DNA from: Azoarcus sp. CIB
GTDB lineage: Bacteria; Pseudomonadota; Gammaproteobacteria; Burkholderiales; Rhodocyclaceae
Direction of reading: 5' to 3'
Length of the DNA stretch: 64,000 bases
Assembly (NCBI RefSeq): GCF_001190925.1
Contig: NZ_CP011072.1
Coordinates: 4,712,001 to 4,776,000, forward strand
Part shown: one piece after another, positions 53,404 through 64,000 of the stretch
Numbering within the stretch: position 1 is the stretch's first letter
Layout of the letters: the number at the start of each line of letters is the position of its first letter
The notes under the pieces: generated by a model
What the model was told of the DNA's origin: nothing
What the model saw: the letters and a program-made list of their open reading frames with translations, nothing else
The model's database searches: none
Position numbers and translations under genes: made by a program

Positions 53404-56400
53404 ATGACCCAACGCCTGCGCGAGATTCCCTATAACTACACCTCGTTCTCCGACCGCGAGATCGTCATCCGCCTGCTCGGCGCCGACGCGTGGCAGACGC
53501 TCAATGCGCTGCGCGAAGAGCGCGTCACCGGACGCTCGGCGCGCATGCTGTATGAGGTGCTCGGCGACATCTGGGTCGTGCAGCGCAACCCCTACCTGCA
53601 GGACGACCTGCTGGGCAACCCGGAACGGCGCAAGGCGCTGATCGAGGCGCTGCGCCACCGCCTCACCGAGGTCGAGAAGCGCCGCGAGGAAAGCGCATCC
53701 GCGGACGCGGACCGCAGCGACAACGTGGCACGCCTCGTCACTGCGGCGCACGGTGCGGTGGATCGCTTCGCCGCTTTCTTCCACGACACCGGCGCGCTGC
53801 GCAGGCAGACGCTCAAGGCGCTCGTCCGCCACACCCGGCGCGACAACATCTGCTTCGATGGACACGCGCGCGTCTCTCACGTCACCGATGCGACCGACTG
53901 GCGCGTCGAGTACCCCTTCGTGGTCCTGTATCCCGATACCGAAGAGGAGATGGCCCCGCTCGTGAAGAGCTGTATCGAGCTCGGGCTCACGATCATTCCG
54001 CGCGGCGGCGGCACCGGCTACACCGGCGGCGCCGTGCCGCTGGATGCGCGCTCGGTGGTCATCAACACTGAAAAGCTGATCGACCTCGGCAAGGTCGAGG
54101 AAATGCTGCTGCCCGACCGCAGCGGCAATCCCGCCCAGCCCTACATGACGATCCGCACCGGCGCGGGCGTCGTCACCGAGCGCGTGGCGGAATCGGCCGC
54201 CGCGGCCGGCCGCGTGTTCGCCGTCGACCCGACCTCGGCCAGCGCCTCGTGCATCGGCGGCAACATCGCGATGAACGCTGGCGGCAAGAAGGCCGTGCTG
54301 TGGGGCACCGCGCTCGACAACCTGGCGTGGTGGAAGATGGTCACGCCGGACGGCAACTGGCTGGAGGTCGAGCGTCTCGACCACAATTTCGGCAAGATCC
54401 ACGAGCAGGAAACCGTGCGCTTCCGCCTGCGCCGCTTCGATGCCGCGAACTACGCGCTGCTCGGCGAGGAGACCCTGACGCTGCCGGGCGCCTCGTGCCG
54501 CAAGGCCGGCCTCGGCAAGGACGTCACCGACAAGTTCCTCGGCGGCGTACCGGGCGTGCAGAAGGAAGGCACGGACGGCCTGATCGTCGCCGCGCGCTGG
54601 GTGCTGCACAAGATGCCGCCGGTGACGCGCACGGTCTGTCTCGAATTCTTCGGCCAGGTGCGCGAGGCCGTGCCGGCGATCGTCGAGATCACCGACTGGT
54701 TCAAGCCCGGCGCCGAAGGCCACCGCCTGGGCGTGCAGCTCGCGGGCCTCGAGCACCTCGACGAGCGCTACGTGAAGGCCGTCGGCTACACGACCAAGGC
54801 GAAGCGCCACGGCCGGCCGAAGATGGTGCTGATCGGCGACATCGTCGGCCACGACGAGGCCGCCGTGATGGCCGCGGCCTCGGAGGTCGTGCGCATGTGC
54901 AACGTGCGTGGCGCCGAAGGCTTCATCGCCGTCAGCCCCGAGCAGAGGAAGCGCTTCTGGCTAGACCGCTCGCGCACCGCGGCGATCTCGCGCCACACCA
55001 ACGCGTTCAAGGTGAACGAGGACGTCGTGATCCCGCTGCCGCGCATGGGCGACTACTGCGACGGCATCGAGCGCATCAACATCGAGCTGTCCACGCACAA
55101 CAAGCTGGAGCTGTGCGACGCGCTCACCGAACTCCTGCAGGGCGAGCTGCCGCTCGACCAGGGCGACGCGAACCTCTCCAGCGACGAGCTGATCGGCGAC
55201 CGCCGCCAGGCCGCGCTCGACTACGTCGCCAGCGTGCGCCGGCGCTGGCAGTGGCTGCTCGACAATCTCGACCTACCGCTCGCGCAGGCCGAGGCCGCCT
55301 TTGGCGAGTACGGCGTGCATGCCGGCGAGCTGACGAACCGCGCGGCGAGCCCGAGGCTCTTCCACCGTCTGCAGGACTACTCGGTGCGCACCTCGTGGAA
55401 AACCGAGATCAAGCCGCGCCTCGACAAGATCTTCGACGGCGTGGTGTTCCGTGCCGTACTCGCGCGCATCGAGGAAGTGCACAAGGAAGTGCTGCGCGGC
55501 CGCGTTTTCGTCGCGCTGCACATGCATGCCGGCGACGGCAACGTGCACACCAACATCCCGGTGAACTCCGACCACTATGAGATGCTGCAGAGCGCCAACC
55601 GCGCGGTCGACCGCATCATGGCGCTGGCACGCTCGCTCGACGGCGTGATCTCGGGCGAGCACGGCATCGGCATCACCAAGCTCGACTACCTCACCGACGA
55701 GGAGATGGCAAACTTCTGGGCCTACAAGCAGAAGGTCGACCCCGAAGGCCGCTTCAACCGCGGCAAGCTGATGCGCGGCGCCGGCACGCTCACCGGCAAC
55801 CTCGACAACGCCTACACGCCCAGCTTCAACCTGATGGGCCACGAATCGCTGATCATGGAGCAGACCGAGATCGGCGACATCGCGCACGACATCAAGGACT
55901 GCCTGCGCTGCGGCAAGTGCAAGCCGGTGTGCTCGACGCACGTGCCGCGCGCGAACCTGCTCTACAGCCCGCGCAACAAGATCCTCAGCACCTCGCTGCT
56001 GATCGAGGCCTTCCTGTACGAGGAGCAGACGCGCCGCGGCGTGTCGCTCGCGCACTGGGCGGAGTTCGAGGACGTCGCCGACCACTGCACGGTGTGCCAC
56101 AAGTGCGAGAAGCCCTGCCCGGTGGATATCGACTTCGGCGACGTGTCGATCAAGATGCGCAACCTGCTGCGCAAGCAGGGCAAGAAGAGCTTCAACCCCG
56201 GCAAGGCCGCGGCGATGGCCTTCCTCACCGCGAAGGATCCGGCGACGATCAAGCTGATCCGCACCGGCATGCTCCAGTGGGGCTACAAGGTGCAGCGCCT
56301 CGGCCACCGCATCGGCAAGTCGCTGGGCCTGATCCAGTCCCAGGTGAAGCAGCCGCCCGCGACCCTCGGCAAGCCGCCGCTCAAGGCACAGGTGATCCAC

Positions 56401-57306
56401 TTCATCAACAAGCCGATGCCCGGCAACCTGCCCAAGCGCACCAGCCGCGCGCTGCTCGACATCGAGGACGACAAGGTCATCCCGGTGATCCGCAACCCGC
56501 AGCTCAAGCGCGACGAGTCGGAGGCGGTGTTCTACTTCCCCGGCTGCGGCTCGGAGCGGCTGTTCAGCCAGGTCGGCCTCGCCACCCAGGCGATGCTGTA
56601 CCAGGTCGGCGCGACCACGGTGCTGCCGCCCGGCTACCTGTGCTGCGGGTACCCGCAGACCTCGGCCGGCGAGGACGACAAGGGCCAGCAGATCACGACC
56701 GACAACCGCGTGCTGTTCCACCGCGTCGCCAACACGCTGAACTACCTCGACATCAAGACCGTGATCGTGTCCTGCGGCACCTGCATGGACCAGCTGCTGA
56801 AGTACCAGTTCGACAAGATCTTCCCCGGCTGCCGCCTGCTCGACATCCACGAGTACCTGATGGAGAAGGGCGTGAAGCTCGAAGGCCTCAGCGGCACCAA
56901 GTACATGTACCACGAGCCCTGCCACACGCCGATGAAGGTGCATTCGGGCATCAAGGTCGCGAACGAGCTGATGGGCACGCGCGTCGACCTGAGCGACCGC
57001 TGCTGCGGCGAATCGGGCACGCTGGCGGCCGCGCGCCCGGACATTTCGACCCAGGTGCGCTTCCGCAAGCAGCAGGAGATCGAGATCGGCGCCGCGGCGC
57101 TGCGCGACGGCGGCCACGACCCGGTCAAGATCCTGACCTCGTGCCCGTCCTGCCTGCAGGGTTTGAGCCGCTATGCGAACGACGCGGGCGGCGTGGATGC
57201 CGACTACATCGTCATCGAGATCGCCCGGCACGTGCTCGGCGAGAACTGGATGCCGGAGTACGTGCAGCGCGCCAACAGCGGCGGCATCGAGCGGGTGCTG
57301 CTGTAA
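53404..57306 (+). CDS. DUF3683 FAD-linked oxidase with Fe-S and CCG domains
   Basis: This 1300-residue cytoplasmic oxidoreductase has an N-terminal DUF3683 region (1-130) and an FAD-binding PCMH domain (about 180-420) with [17 protein letters not shown] and [16 protein letters not shown]. An FAD-oxidase C-terminal domain (about 600-790, [14 protein letters not shown]) and two 4Fe-4S motifs ([11 protein letters not shown] and [14 protein letters not shown]) follow, then two CCG domains (CGTCMDQLL and [14 protein letters not shown]). The layout matches D-lactate/glycolate dehydrogenase-like 2-hydroxyacid oxidases fused into one chain. The exact substrate is unknown. Confidence 0.9.
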   Translation: MTQRLREIPYNYTSFSDREIVIRLLGADAWQTLNALREERVTGRSARMLYEVLGDIWVVQRNPYLQDDLLGNPERRKALIEALRHRLTEVEKRREESASADADRSDNVARLVTAAHGAVDRFAAFFHDTGALRRQTLKALVRHTRRDNICFDGHARVSHVTDATDWRVEYPFVVLYPDTEEEMAPLVKSCIELGLTIIPRGGGTGYTGGAVPLDARSVVINTEKLIDLGKVEEMLLPDRSGNPAQPYMTIRTGAGVVTERVAESAAAAGRVFAVDPTSASASCIGGNIAMNAGGKKAVLWGTALDNLAWWKMVTPDGNWLEVERLDHNFGKIHEQETVRFRLRRFDAANYALLGEETLTLPGASCRKAGLGKDVTDKFLGGVPGVQKEGTDGLIVAARWVLHKMPPVTRTVCLEFFGQVREAVPAIVEITDWFKPGAEGHRLGVQLAGLEHLDERYVKAVGYTTKAKRHGRPKMVLIGDIVGHDEAAVMAAASEVVRMCNVRGAEGFIAVSPEQRKRFWLDRSRTAAISRHTNAFKVNEDVVIPLPRMGDYCDGIERINIELSTHNKLELCDALTELLQGELPLDQGDANLSSDELIGDRRQAALDYVASVRRRWQWLLDNLDLPLAQAEAAFGEYGVHAGELTNRAASPRLFHRLQDYSVRTSWKTEIKPRLDKIFDGVVFRAVLARIEEVHKEVLRGRVFVALHMHAGDGNVHTNIPVNSDHYEMLQSANRAVDRIMALARSLDGVISGEHGIGITKLDYLTDEEMANFWAYKQKVDPEGRFNRGKLMRGAGTLTGNLDNAYTPSFNLMGHESLIMEQTEIGDIAHDIKDCLRCGKCKPVCSTHVPRANLLYSPRNKILSTSLLIEAFLYEEQTRRGVSLAHWAEFEDVADHCTVCHKCEKPCPVDIDFGDVSIKMRNLLRKQGKKSFNPGKAAAMAFLTAKDPATIKLIRTGMLQWGYKVQRLGHRIGKSLGLIQSQVKQPPATLGKPPLKAQVIHFINKPMPGNLPKRTSRALLDIEDDKVIPVIRNPQLKRDESEAVFYFPGCGSERLFSQVGLATQAMLYQVGATTVLPPGYLCCGYPQTSAGEDDKGQQITTDNRVLFHRVANTLNYLDIKTVIVSCGTCMDQLLKYQFDKIFPGCRLLDIHEYLMEKGVKLEGLSGTKYMYHEPCHTPMKVHSGIKVANELMGTRVDLSDRCCGESGTLAAARPDISTQVRFRKQQEIEIGAAALRDGGHDPVKILTSCPSCLQGLSRYANDAGGVDADYIVIEIARHVLGENWMPEYVQRANSGGIERVLL

Positions 57307-57332
57307 GCGGCACGCGAGACGGCCCGGCGTCC

Positions 57333-57356
57333 CGCCGCGGGAGCATTCCCGCGGCG
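57333..57356. other. Perfect 10-base hairpin after the oxidoreductase gene
   Basis: CGCCGCGGGA-GCAT-TCCCGCGGCG lies 27 bases past the stop, with no T-tract. It may be a pausing or mRNA-stabilising structure between this gene and the ABC exporter gene. Confidence 0.45.
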
Positions 57357-57401
57357 CCTCGCCCGGCGCGCGACGCAAGCCTGCATGACCGATCTTCGGC
57401 G

Positions 57402-59198
<1,797 letters not shown>

Positions 59199-59230
59199 GC
59201 CGCGGCCGGCAACGCCACACTGGGCTGATT

Positions 59231-59246
59231 ACGCCGCAGGCGGCGT
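59231..59246. terminator. Hairpin between convergent ABC exporter and sirtuin genes
   Basis: ACGCCGC-AG-GCGGCGT, a perfect 7-base stem, lies in the 85-base convergent gap. There is no T-tract on either strand; the termination role is only suggested by position. Confidence 0.35.
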
Positions 59247-59283
59247 GCCGACCGTTTCCGGAAGTGGCTGCACGCCGTCCGCC

Positions 59284-60066
59284 TCAGTCCTCGAGCGGAA
59301 GCTCCGGGTGCAGGCGCCGCCACAGTTCGGGCATCGCCTCGGCAGCGCCCAGGCGCAGGCGGTGCGTGACGATTTCGCTGACTTCGGTGTCGCCGGGATT
59401 GATCTCGACGCTGGGCACGCCGACTTCCCTCGCCCACCATACCGGCCCCGCGATGTAGGGGAACACGCTGGTCGTACCGATCGAGACGACCAGGTCGAGG
59501 CCGTGCGCGATCAGGGTCTCGAGCCGGTTGAGCCCCGCTTCGGGCAGCATCTCGCCGAACAGCACGACGTCGGGCCGCAGCACGCCGCCACACTTCGGGC
59601 ACGCCGGCGGCAGCTGCAGGCCGGCGTAATCCTTGACGCTGCGCTGGTGGCTGCAGTCCATGCAGCGCAGATGATGCACGGTACCGTGGATCTCGATCAG
59701 GTGGCGCGAGCCGGCGTCGTGGTGCAGGCCGTCGACGTTCTGCGTCAGCACCCACACGCCCGGCTTCTCGTGCTCCAGCGCCGCGATGATGCGGTGCGCG
59801 ATGTTGGGCTGCGCGCCGCGGCAGTTGGCCTCGATCTGCGCGATGTACTTCCACGAGATGTCGGGCCGGCGCTGCATCATCTCGCCCGACAACGCCTCCT
59901 CGATCATCAACCCCTCGTCAGTGAGGCGCTCGTGGTACAGGCCGCCGATGCCGCGATAGGTCGGCAAGCCGGAGTCGGCCGAGATGCCCGCGCCGGTGAT
60001 GAAGAGGATGCGCCGGGCGTCGCCGATCAGGCGCGCGACGCGGTCCAGGGTCTGGTTGTCGCTCAC
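59284..60066 (-). CDS. SIR2-family NAD-dependent protein deacylase (CobB-like)
   Basis: The 260-residue sirtuin has NAD-binding GAGISADSGLPTYRG near residue 26, QNVDGLH near residue 108, catalytic His in IEIHGTVH and four zinc cysteines (CMDC...CPKC). It removes acetyl or other acyl groups from protein lysines. The GTG start (60066) overlaps the stop of the molybdopterin oxidoreductase gene by 4 bases (GTGA), so the two are translationally coupled; GAGGTGGGCAAGG supplies the ribosome binding site. Confidence 0.93.
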   Translation of the reverse strand: MSDNQTLDRVARLIGDARRILFITGAGISADSGLPTYRGIGGLYHERLTDEGLMIEEALSGEMMQRRPDISWKYIAQIEANCRGAQPNIAHRIIAALEHEKPGVWVLTQNVDGLHHDAGSRHLIEIHGTVHHLRCMDCSHQRSVKDYAGLQLPPACPKCGGVLRPDVVLFGEMLPEAGLNRLETLIAHGLDLVVSIGTTSVFPYIAGPVWWAREVGVPSVEINPGDTEVSEIVTHRLRLGAAEAMPELWRRLHPELPLED

Positions 60067-62138
60067 GCCTTGCCCACCTCGACGAGACAGTCGTAGAAAG
60101 TCGGCCCGCCGCCGAGGTCGGTCAGTGCCGGCGAGGTCACGGCGTTGGCGTTCTCGCCGTCGCCCGAGAGCTTGCGCCACCACACCGAGGGGCACACGAC
60201 GAGCCCCGGCCGCACGCGCTCGGTGACGACCGCCTGCGCATGGAAGGCGCCGCGTTCGTTGAAGATGCGCAGGCGCTCGCCCGCCGCGATGCCGCGCCGT
60301 GCGGCGTCGTCCGGGTGGATCTCGAGCTTCGGTCCGCCCTCCTGCTCGCGGAAGCGCGGCAGGTTGGCGAAGCTGGTATTGAGGAAGTTGCGCGCCGGCG
60401 GCGAGATCATCGCGAGCGGATAGCGCGCGGCGAGCGCGGGATTGCTGACCGGGGACTCGTGCGGCGGCACCCAGTTCGGCAGCGGGTCGAAGCCGCGCTG
60501 CGCGAGCGATTCCGACCAGAACTCGCACTTGCCCGAAGGCGTCGGGAAATTGCCCTGCGCGAAGGGCGCGAACGGGCGCGGCAGGTTGAGGCGCGCCCAG
60601 CCGCGCGTGCGCAGCGTCTCCGGGTCGAGGCCCAGTGCGCGGTTGTCGCGCCGTCGGAAGGCCTGCGCGGCGATCTCGTCGTCGGACTCGGACAGCGCCG
60701 CGTCGGTGAAGCCGAGGCGCGCGGCGAGGAGCCGGAACACCTCGCTGTTGGGCTTCGCCTCGCCGAGCGGCGCGATCGCCGGCTCGTTCGTCAGCGCGTA
60801 GAGGTGGCCGTAGGCCTTGTGCACATCGCGGTGCTCGAGCTGGCTGGTCGCGGGCAGCAGGATGTCGGCGTAGTCCGCGGTATCGGTCTGGAAGAGCTCA
60901 TGCACGACGCAGAAGAGATCCTCGCGCATGAAGCCTTCGCGCACGCGCGTGCCGTTCGGGGCGACGGCGACCGGGTTGGAGTTGTACACATACAGCGCGC
61001 GGATCGGCGGGTCGTCCGCGGTGAGGAGCGCCTCGCCGATCGTCGCCATGTTGATCGTCCGGGTCGCCCGCGCATGGTGAGCCGTATACAGCTCGGGGCG
61101 CTCGAGCGCCTGCTGGTCGACCGGGAAGTTGCCCGAGGTCGACAGCAGCGCACCGCCCGCGGGATGGCGCCACGCGCCGGTGAGCGCCGGCAGGCAGGCG
61201 ATGTTGCGCATCACGGCCGCGCCGCCGGCGCAGCGGTTAAGCCCGTAGTTGAGGCGGATCGCCGCGGGTGTGGTGCCGCCGTATTCGCGCGCGAGGTCGC
61301 GGATCGCGTCGGCCGGCAGGCCCGTCAGCGGCGCCGCCCACTCGGGCGTGCAAGGTTTCACACGCTCGGCGAGCGCGTCGAAGCCGAACGTATGGGCGTC
61401 GATGTAGTCGCGGTCGATGAGGCCGTCCGCGATCAGCACCTGCATCATCGCGAGCGCGAGCGCGCCGTCGGTGCCGGGCCAGGGGGCGAGGTGCAGGTCG
61501 CACTTCTCGGCCGTCTGCGAGCGCCACGGGTCGATGCACACGAGCTTGGCGCCGCGCCGTTTCGCTTCGAGGATGTAGCGCCAGCCATGCAGGTTGGAGA
61601 CGATCGGGTTGCCACCCCAGATCAGGATCAGCTTCGCATCGACGATCGCTTCGGGATCCATGCCCACCGAAGCGCCCATCGTCGCCTTCCAGCCCGCCGC
61701 GCCGGCCGATGCGCAGATCGTGCGATCGAGCAGCGATGCGCCGAGGCGGTGAAAAAAGCGGCGGTCCATGCTTTCGCCCTGCACCAAGCCCATCGTGCCG
61801 GCGTAGCTGTAGGGCAGGATCGCGCGCGGATCGTCGGCGGCGATCGCGGCGAATTTTTCGGCGATGGTGTCGAGCGCCTCGTCCCACGAGATGCGCACGA
61901 AGCGCCCCTCGCCCTTGCGGCCGATGCGCTTCATCGGGTGCAGCAGGCGCTGGTCGGAATAGACGCGTTCGAGGTAGTGCGCGACCTTGGTGCACAGCGC
62001 GCCGTTCGTGAAGGGCAGATCGTCGGCACCGCGGATCTTCACCGCGCGACCATCCTCGACGGTGACCTCCATCGCACAGGTGTCGGGACAGTCGTGTGGA
62101 CAGGCGGCGCGGACGACTTTGCTGGCGGCAATGCTCAT
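60063..62138 (-). CDS. Molybdopterin oxidoreductase with N-terminal 4Fe-4S site
   Basis: The 691-residue protein of the DMSO reductase superfamily has an N-terminal cluster motif (CPHDCPDTC...C), LILIWGGNPIVSNLHG and LVCIDPWRSQTAEKCDLHL for bis-MGD binding. The C-terminal barrel contains TPSGKCEFWSE and SPPARNFLNTSF. No twin-arginine signal is present, so it is cytoplasmic. The family includes formate dehydrogenase-like, thiosulfate/polysulfide reductase-like and acetylene hydratase-like enzymes; the reaction here cannot be fixed. The start at 62138 has GGAG upstream. It is coupled to the sirtuin gene. Confidence 0.88.
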   Translation of the reverse strand: MSIAASKVVRAACPHDCPDTCAMEVTVEDGRAVKIRGADDLPFTNGALCTKVAHYLERVYSDQRLLHPMKRIGRKGEGRFVRISWDEALDTIAEKFAAIAADDPRAILPYSYAGTMGLVQGESMDRRFFHRLGASLLDRTICASAGAAGWKATMGASVGMDPEAIVDAKLILIWGGNPIVSNLHGWRYILEAKRRGAKLVCIDPWRSQTAEKCDLHLAPWPGTDGALALAMMQVLIADGLIDRDYIDAHTFGFDALAERVKPCTPEWAAPLTGLPADAIRDLAREYGGTTPAAIRLNYGLNRCAGGAAVMRNIACLPALTGAWRHPAGGALLSTSGNFPVDQQALERPELYTAHHARATRTINMATIGEALLTADDPPIRALYVYNSNPVAVAPNGTRVREGFMREDLFCVVHELFQTDTADYADILLPATSQLEHRDVHKAYGHLYALTNEPAIAPLGEAKPNSEVFRLLAARLGFTDAALSESDDEIAAQAFRRRDNRALGLDPETLRTRGWARLNLPRPFAPFAQGNFPTPSGKCEFWSESLAQRGFDPLPNWVPPHESPVSNPALAARYPLAMISPPARNFLNTSFANLPRFREQEGGPKLEIHPDDAARRGIAAGERLRIFNERGAFHAQAVVTERVRPGLVVCPSVWWRKLSGDGENANAVTSPALTDLGGGPTFYDCLVEVGKA

Positions 62139-62250
62139 GACCACTCCTGAATCTCGCCGGGCAGTGCGGCGCGCACCGGCCTGCAGCCAGCGGGCGGGAA
62201 TCCCGGCGTTTCGCCCGCCGCCGGCCAATGTGGGCCGGCCCGTCTCATGT

Positions 62251-62880
62251 TCAGCGCTGCTTCGCGGCGGCGCTGCTCAGTTCCACGTAGCGGGCGCGGT
62301 CGGCCTCGAAGCGCGTGCGCGTCGCCGCGAGGTCGCTCGACTTCTCCTCGATGAGCCTGCCCTGCGCCGCCAGCTCGCTGTCGATCGAGCGCAGGTTGGC
62401 GGCGAGGTCGCGCGGCAGGTCGCGCCCCTTGTGGAACTCGGCTTCCTTTTCGAAGCGCTGGCGTTTCGTGCGCAGCTCCTTGTCGCGCTTGCGCGCCTCG
62501 TCGATGCTGCGCTCGATGTCGCCGATCTCGCGGTCGCGGCGACGGTCGAGATCCTCGACGCTCGCGTAGGTCTCGAGCAGGGCCTGGTCGAAGCGGCGCT
62601 GCTTGGCCTGGCGCGTCTCGTCATCCTTCTTCTGCTGTTCCGCCGCCCTGCGACGGGCGATTTCGTCGGCACTCAGGGGTGCGGAGACCTCGCGTTTGAT
62701 CGTGCCCTGCGGGCCGATCTCGCGATATGCACGCCCGTAACAGGCCTGCGGGAGCACGTCGCCGCACTGGCGCCGGCCGTCCCCATCCTCGCAGCAATAC
62801 ACCTTCGCGCCGGCGGTGTTCGCCAGCGTCAGGCCCAGCAGGAGCGCCGCCAGGAGCTCAGGACTGCGTCGCGATGCCAT
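62251..62880 (-). CDS. Exported coiled-coil protein with Cys-rich N-terminus
   Basis: The 209-residue protein has a signal peptide (about residues 1-24), a short segment [22 protein letters not shown] resembling the DUF4124 start, then a highly charged Arg/Glu-rich coiled coil (about 75-200). It is probably periplasmic. The function is unknown. Its start overlaps the 3' end of pyrE by 23 bases on the same strand. Confidence 0.8.
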   Translation of the reverse strand: MASRRSPELLAALLLGLTLANTAGAKVYCCEDGDGRRQCGDVLPQACYGRAYREIGPQGTIKREVSAPLSADEIARRRAAEQQKKDDETRQAKQRRFDQALLETYASVEDLDRRRDREIGDIERSIDEARKRDKELRTKRQRFEKEAEFHKGRDLPRDLAANLRSIDSELAAQGRLIEEKSSDLAATRTRFEADRARYVELSSAAAKQR

Positions 62881-63505
62881 AGGTGTTCCGGTAGGCCTGC
62901 ACGGCCTCGAGGTTGGCGGCCAACTCCGGGCTGTCGCCCAGAAAGCCGATCAGGTCTTCGAGCGTCGCGACGGCGACGACGGGGATGCCGAAGCTCTCGC
63001 GCACTTCCTGCACTGCCGATTTCTCGCCCTTCCCGCGCTCCATGCGGTCGAGCGCGATCACCACGCCCGCCGCTTCGGCGCCGGCGCCGCGGATGATGTC
63101 GACCGATTCGCGCACCGAGGTGCCCGCCGAGATCACGTCGTCGAGAATCAGCACGCGGCCCTTGAGCGGTGCACCGACCAAGGTGCCGCCTTCGCCGTGG
63201 TCCTTGGCCTCCTTGCGGTTGAAGGCGAAGGGCAGGTTCACGCCCTGCTCGGCCAAGCGGATCGCCACACCGGCGACCAGCGGGATGCCCTTGTAGGCCG
63301 GCCCGAAGAGCATGTCGCAGGGCACGCCCGCGGCGACGATCGCGCGCGCGTAGAAGCCGCACAGTTCGCGGAACGAGCTGCCGTCGTCGAACAGCCCGGC
63401 GTTGAAGAAGTACGGCGAATTGCGCCCCGCCTTGGTCACGAAGGACCCGAAGCGCAGCACGCCCTTGTCGCAGGCCAACGTGATGAAATCCCGGCTAAAA
63501 TCCAC
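62858..63505 (-). CDS. pyrE: Orotate phosphoribosyltransferase
   Basis: The 215-residue enzyme makes OMP from orotate and PRPP in pyrimidine synthesis. The PRPP-binding motif [17 protein letters not shown] is near residue 120, the flexible-loop [11 protein letters not shown] near 97 and [12 protein letters not shown] near 30. The GTG start at 63505 has GGAAG eight bases upstream. It is divergent from the exonuclease gene, with only 33 bases between start codons. Confidence 0.97.
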   Translation of the reverse strand: MDFSRDFITLACDKGVLRFGSFVTKAGRNSPYFFNAGLFDDGSSFRELCGFYARAIVAAGVPCDMLFGPAYKGIPLVAGVAIRLAEQGVNLPFAFNRKEAKDHGEGGTLVGAPLKGRVLILDDVISAGTSVRESVDIIRGAGAEAAGVVIALDRMERGKGEKSAVQEVRESFGIPVVAVATLEDLIGFLGDSPELAANLEAVQAYRNTYGIATQS

Positions 63506-63538
63506 GCTCTTGCTTCCAGTTCTGGGTTATCCGGCCGA

Positions 63539-64000
63539 ATGTTACGCGTCATCACTCTCAACCTCAACGGCATCCGCTCGGCCACCACCAAGGGCTTTCT
63601 CGACTGGCTCGGCGCGCAGGATGCGGACGTCGTCTGCCTGCAGGAACTGAAGGCGCACGCGGGCGACCTGAGCGACGCGATGCGTGCGCCCGGAGGCTAC
63701 ACGGGCTACTTCCATCACGCCGAGAAGAAGGGCTACAGCGGCGTCGGCCTGTACGCGCGGCGCACGCCGGACCGCGTCGTCGAGGGACTCGGCATCGCCG
63801 ACATCGACGCCGAGGGGCGCTTCCTGCAGCTCGACTTCGGGCAGCTGTCCGTCGTGTCGCTGTACCTGCCCTCCGGATCGAGCTCCGAGGAGCGCCAGCA
63901 GATCAAGTTCGGCTTCATGGAGCGCTTCCTGCCGCACATGGAAAACTTGCGCGCGAGCGGGCGCGAGGTCGTGATCTGCGGCGACTGGAACATCGCGCAC
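63539..64000 (+). CDS. xth: Exodeoxyribonuclease III, N-terminal part (partial)
   Basis: The frame is open to the window end, giving the first 154 residues. MLRVITLNLNGIRSA, VVCLQELKA (metal-binding Glu), KKGYSGVGLYARR and CGDWNIAH are the AP endonuclease/exonuclease III family motifs. The protein repairs abasic sites. The C-terminal catalytic part lies beyond the window. It is divergent from pyrE. Confidence 0.93.
   Translation, partial: MLRVITLNLNGIRSATTKGFLDWLGAQDADVVCLQELKAHAGDLSDAMRAPGGYTGYFHHAEKKGYSGVGLYARRTPDRVVEGLGIADIDAEGRFLQLDFGQLSVVSLYLPSGSSSEERQQIKFGFMERFLPHMENLRASGREVVICGDWNIAH

Noticed and set aside
53362-54852. Long minus-strand open frame opposite the FAD oxidoreductase
   Set aside because: It is a high-GC shadow of the plus-strand coding sequence with no ribosome binding site or family motif.

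Overview
The window is a 64 kb piece of a GC-rich (roughly two-thirds G+C) Gram-negative chromosome. The gene set points to a betaproteobacterium of the Rhodocyclales, near Azoarcus, Aromatoleum or Thauera. The indicators are a complete tol-pal cluster with queE and queC behind it, the rpoN-hpf-ptsN-hprK block typical of Betaproteobacteria, a DUF3683-type FAD/iron-sulfur oxidoreductase, and a Liv-type ABC transporter beside an acyl-CoA ligase. The genus is inferred from gene content and not proven. The DNA is mostly core housekeeping sequence. I saw no insertion sequence, prophage, integrase, CRISPR array or rRNA.

Layout. 1-2.1 kb: assimilatory sulfate activation (cysD end, cysN), with an unusual pair of ~110 bp inverted repeats between the two genes. 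2.2-5.9 kb: a nitronate-monooxygenase-like protein with a Cys-rich tail, then an nfeD-slipin membrane operon. 5.9-11.2 kb, minus strand: a duplicated STAS-domain protein, the HslVU protease, a PagL-like lipid A deacylase, an AEC transporter and an AlaX tRNA-editing protein. 11.3-17.8 kb: ybgC-tolQRAB-pal-cpoB followed by queE and queC. 17.9-22.9 kb: a histidine kinase with a two-receiver response regulator, preceded by an FNR-like palindrome; two tRNA-Lys genes; and a PAS-GGDEF-EAL protein with degenerate catalytic motifs. 23.1-29.8 kb: acyl-CoA ligase and a five-gene Liv-type ABC importer. 29.8-31.7 kb: a DUF342/FapA protein.

31.9-41.1 kb: a long plus-strand run of thiL, pgpA, pncC, recA, recX, lptB, rpoN, hpf, ptsN, hprK and ilvA. 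41.0-46.8 kb: 5-formyl-THF cyclo-ligase, soluble lytic transglycosylase, an NDUFA9-like NAD(P)-binding protein, a glutathione transferase, cca and a DUF2905 protein. 47.0-53.3 kb: an alpha/beta hydrolase, a small unknown protein, a MidA-like methyltransferase, pteridine reductase, ttcA, a cyclase-homology/FHA protein, a YqaA-like membrane protein and a RidA-like protein. 53.4-64 kb: the giant FAD/Fe-S oxidoreductase, an MsbA-type ABC exporter, a sirtuin translationally coupled to a molybdopterin oxidoreductase, a coiled-coil exported protein, pyrE, and the start of an exonuclease III gene cut by the window end.

Genes commonly overlap by 1-4 bases (nfeD/slipin, hslV/hslU, ybgC/tolQ, tolR/tolA, pal/cpoB, GST/cca, Mo-oxidoreductase/sirtuin), so they probably act as co-translated units: envelope integrity (tol-pal), protein quality control (hslVU), nitrogen-PTS regulation (rpoN/ptsN/hprK) and solute uptake (liv). 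The most interesting leads are signalling proteins that keep ligand-binding or partner motifs but have lost catalytic ones: a GGDEF-EAL protein with an intact RxxD I-site, a receiver domain with Glu in place of Asp, and an FHA protein fused to a cyclase-like domain without metal ligands. The cysD/cysN inverted repeat stands beside these.
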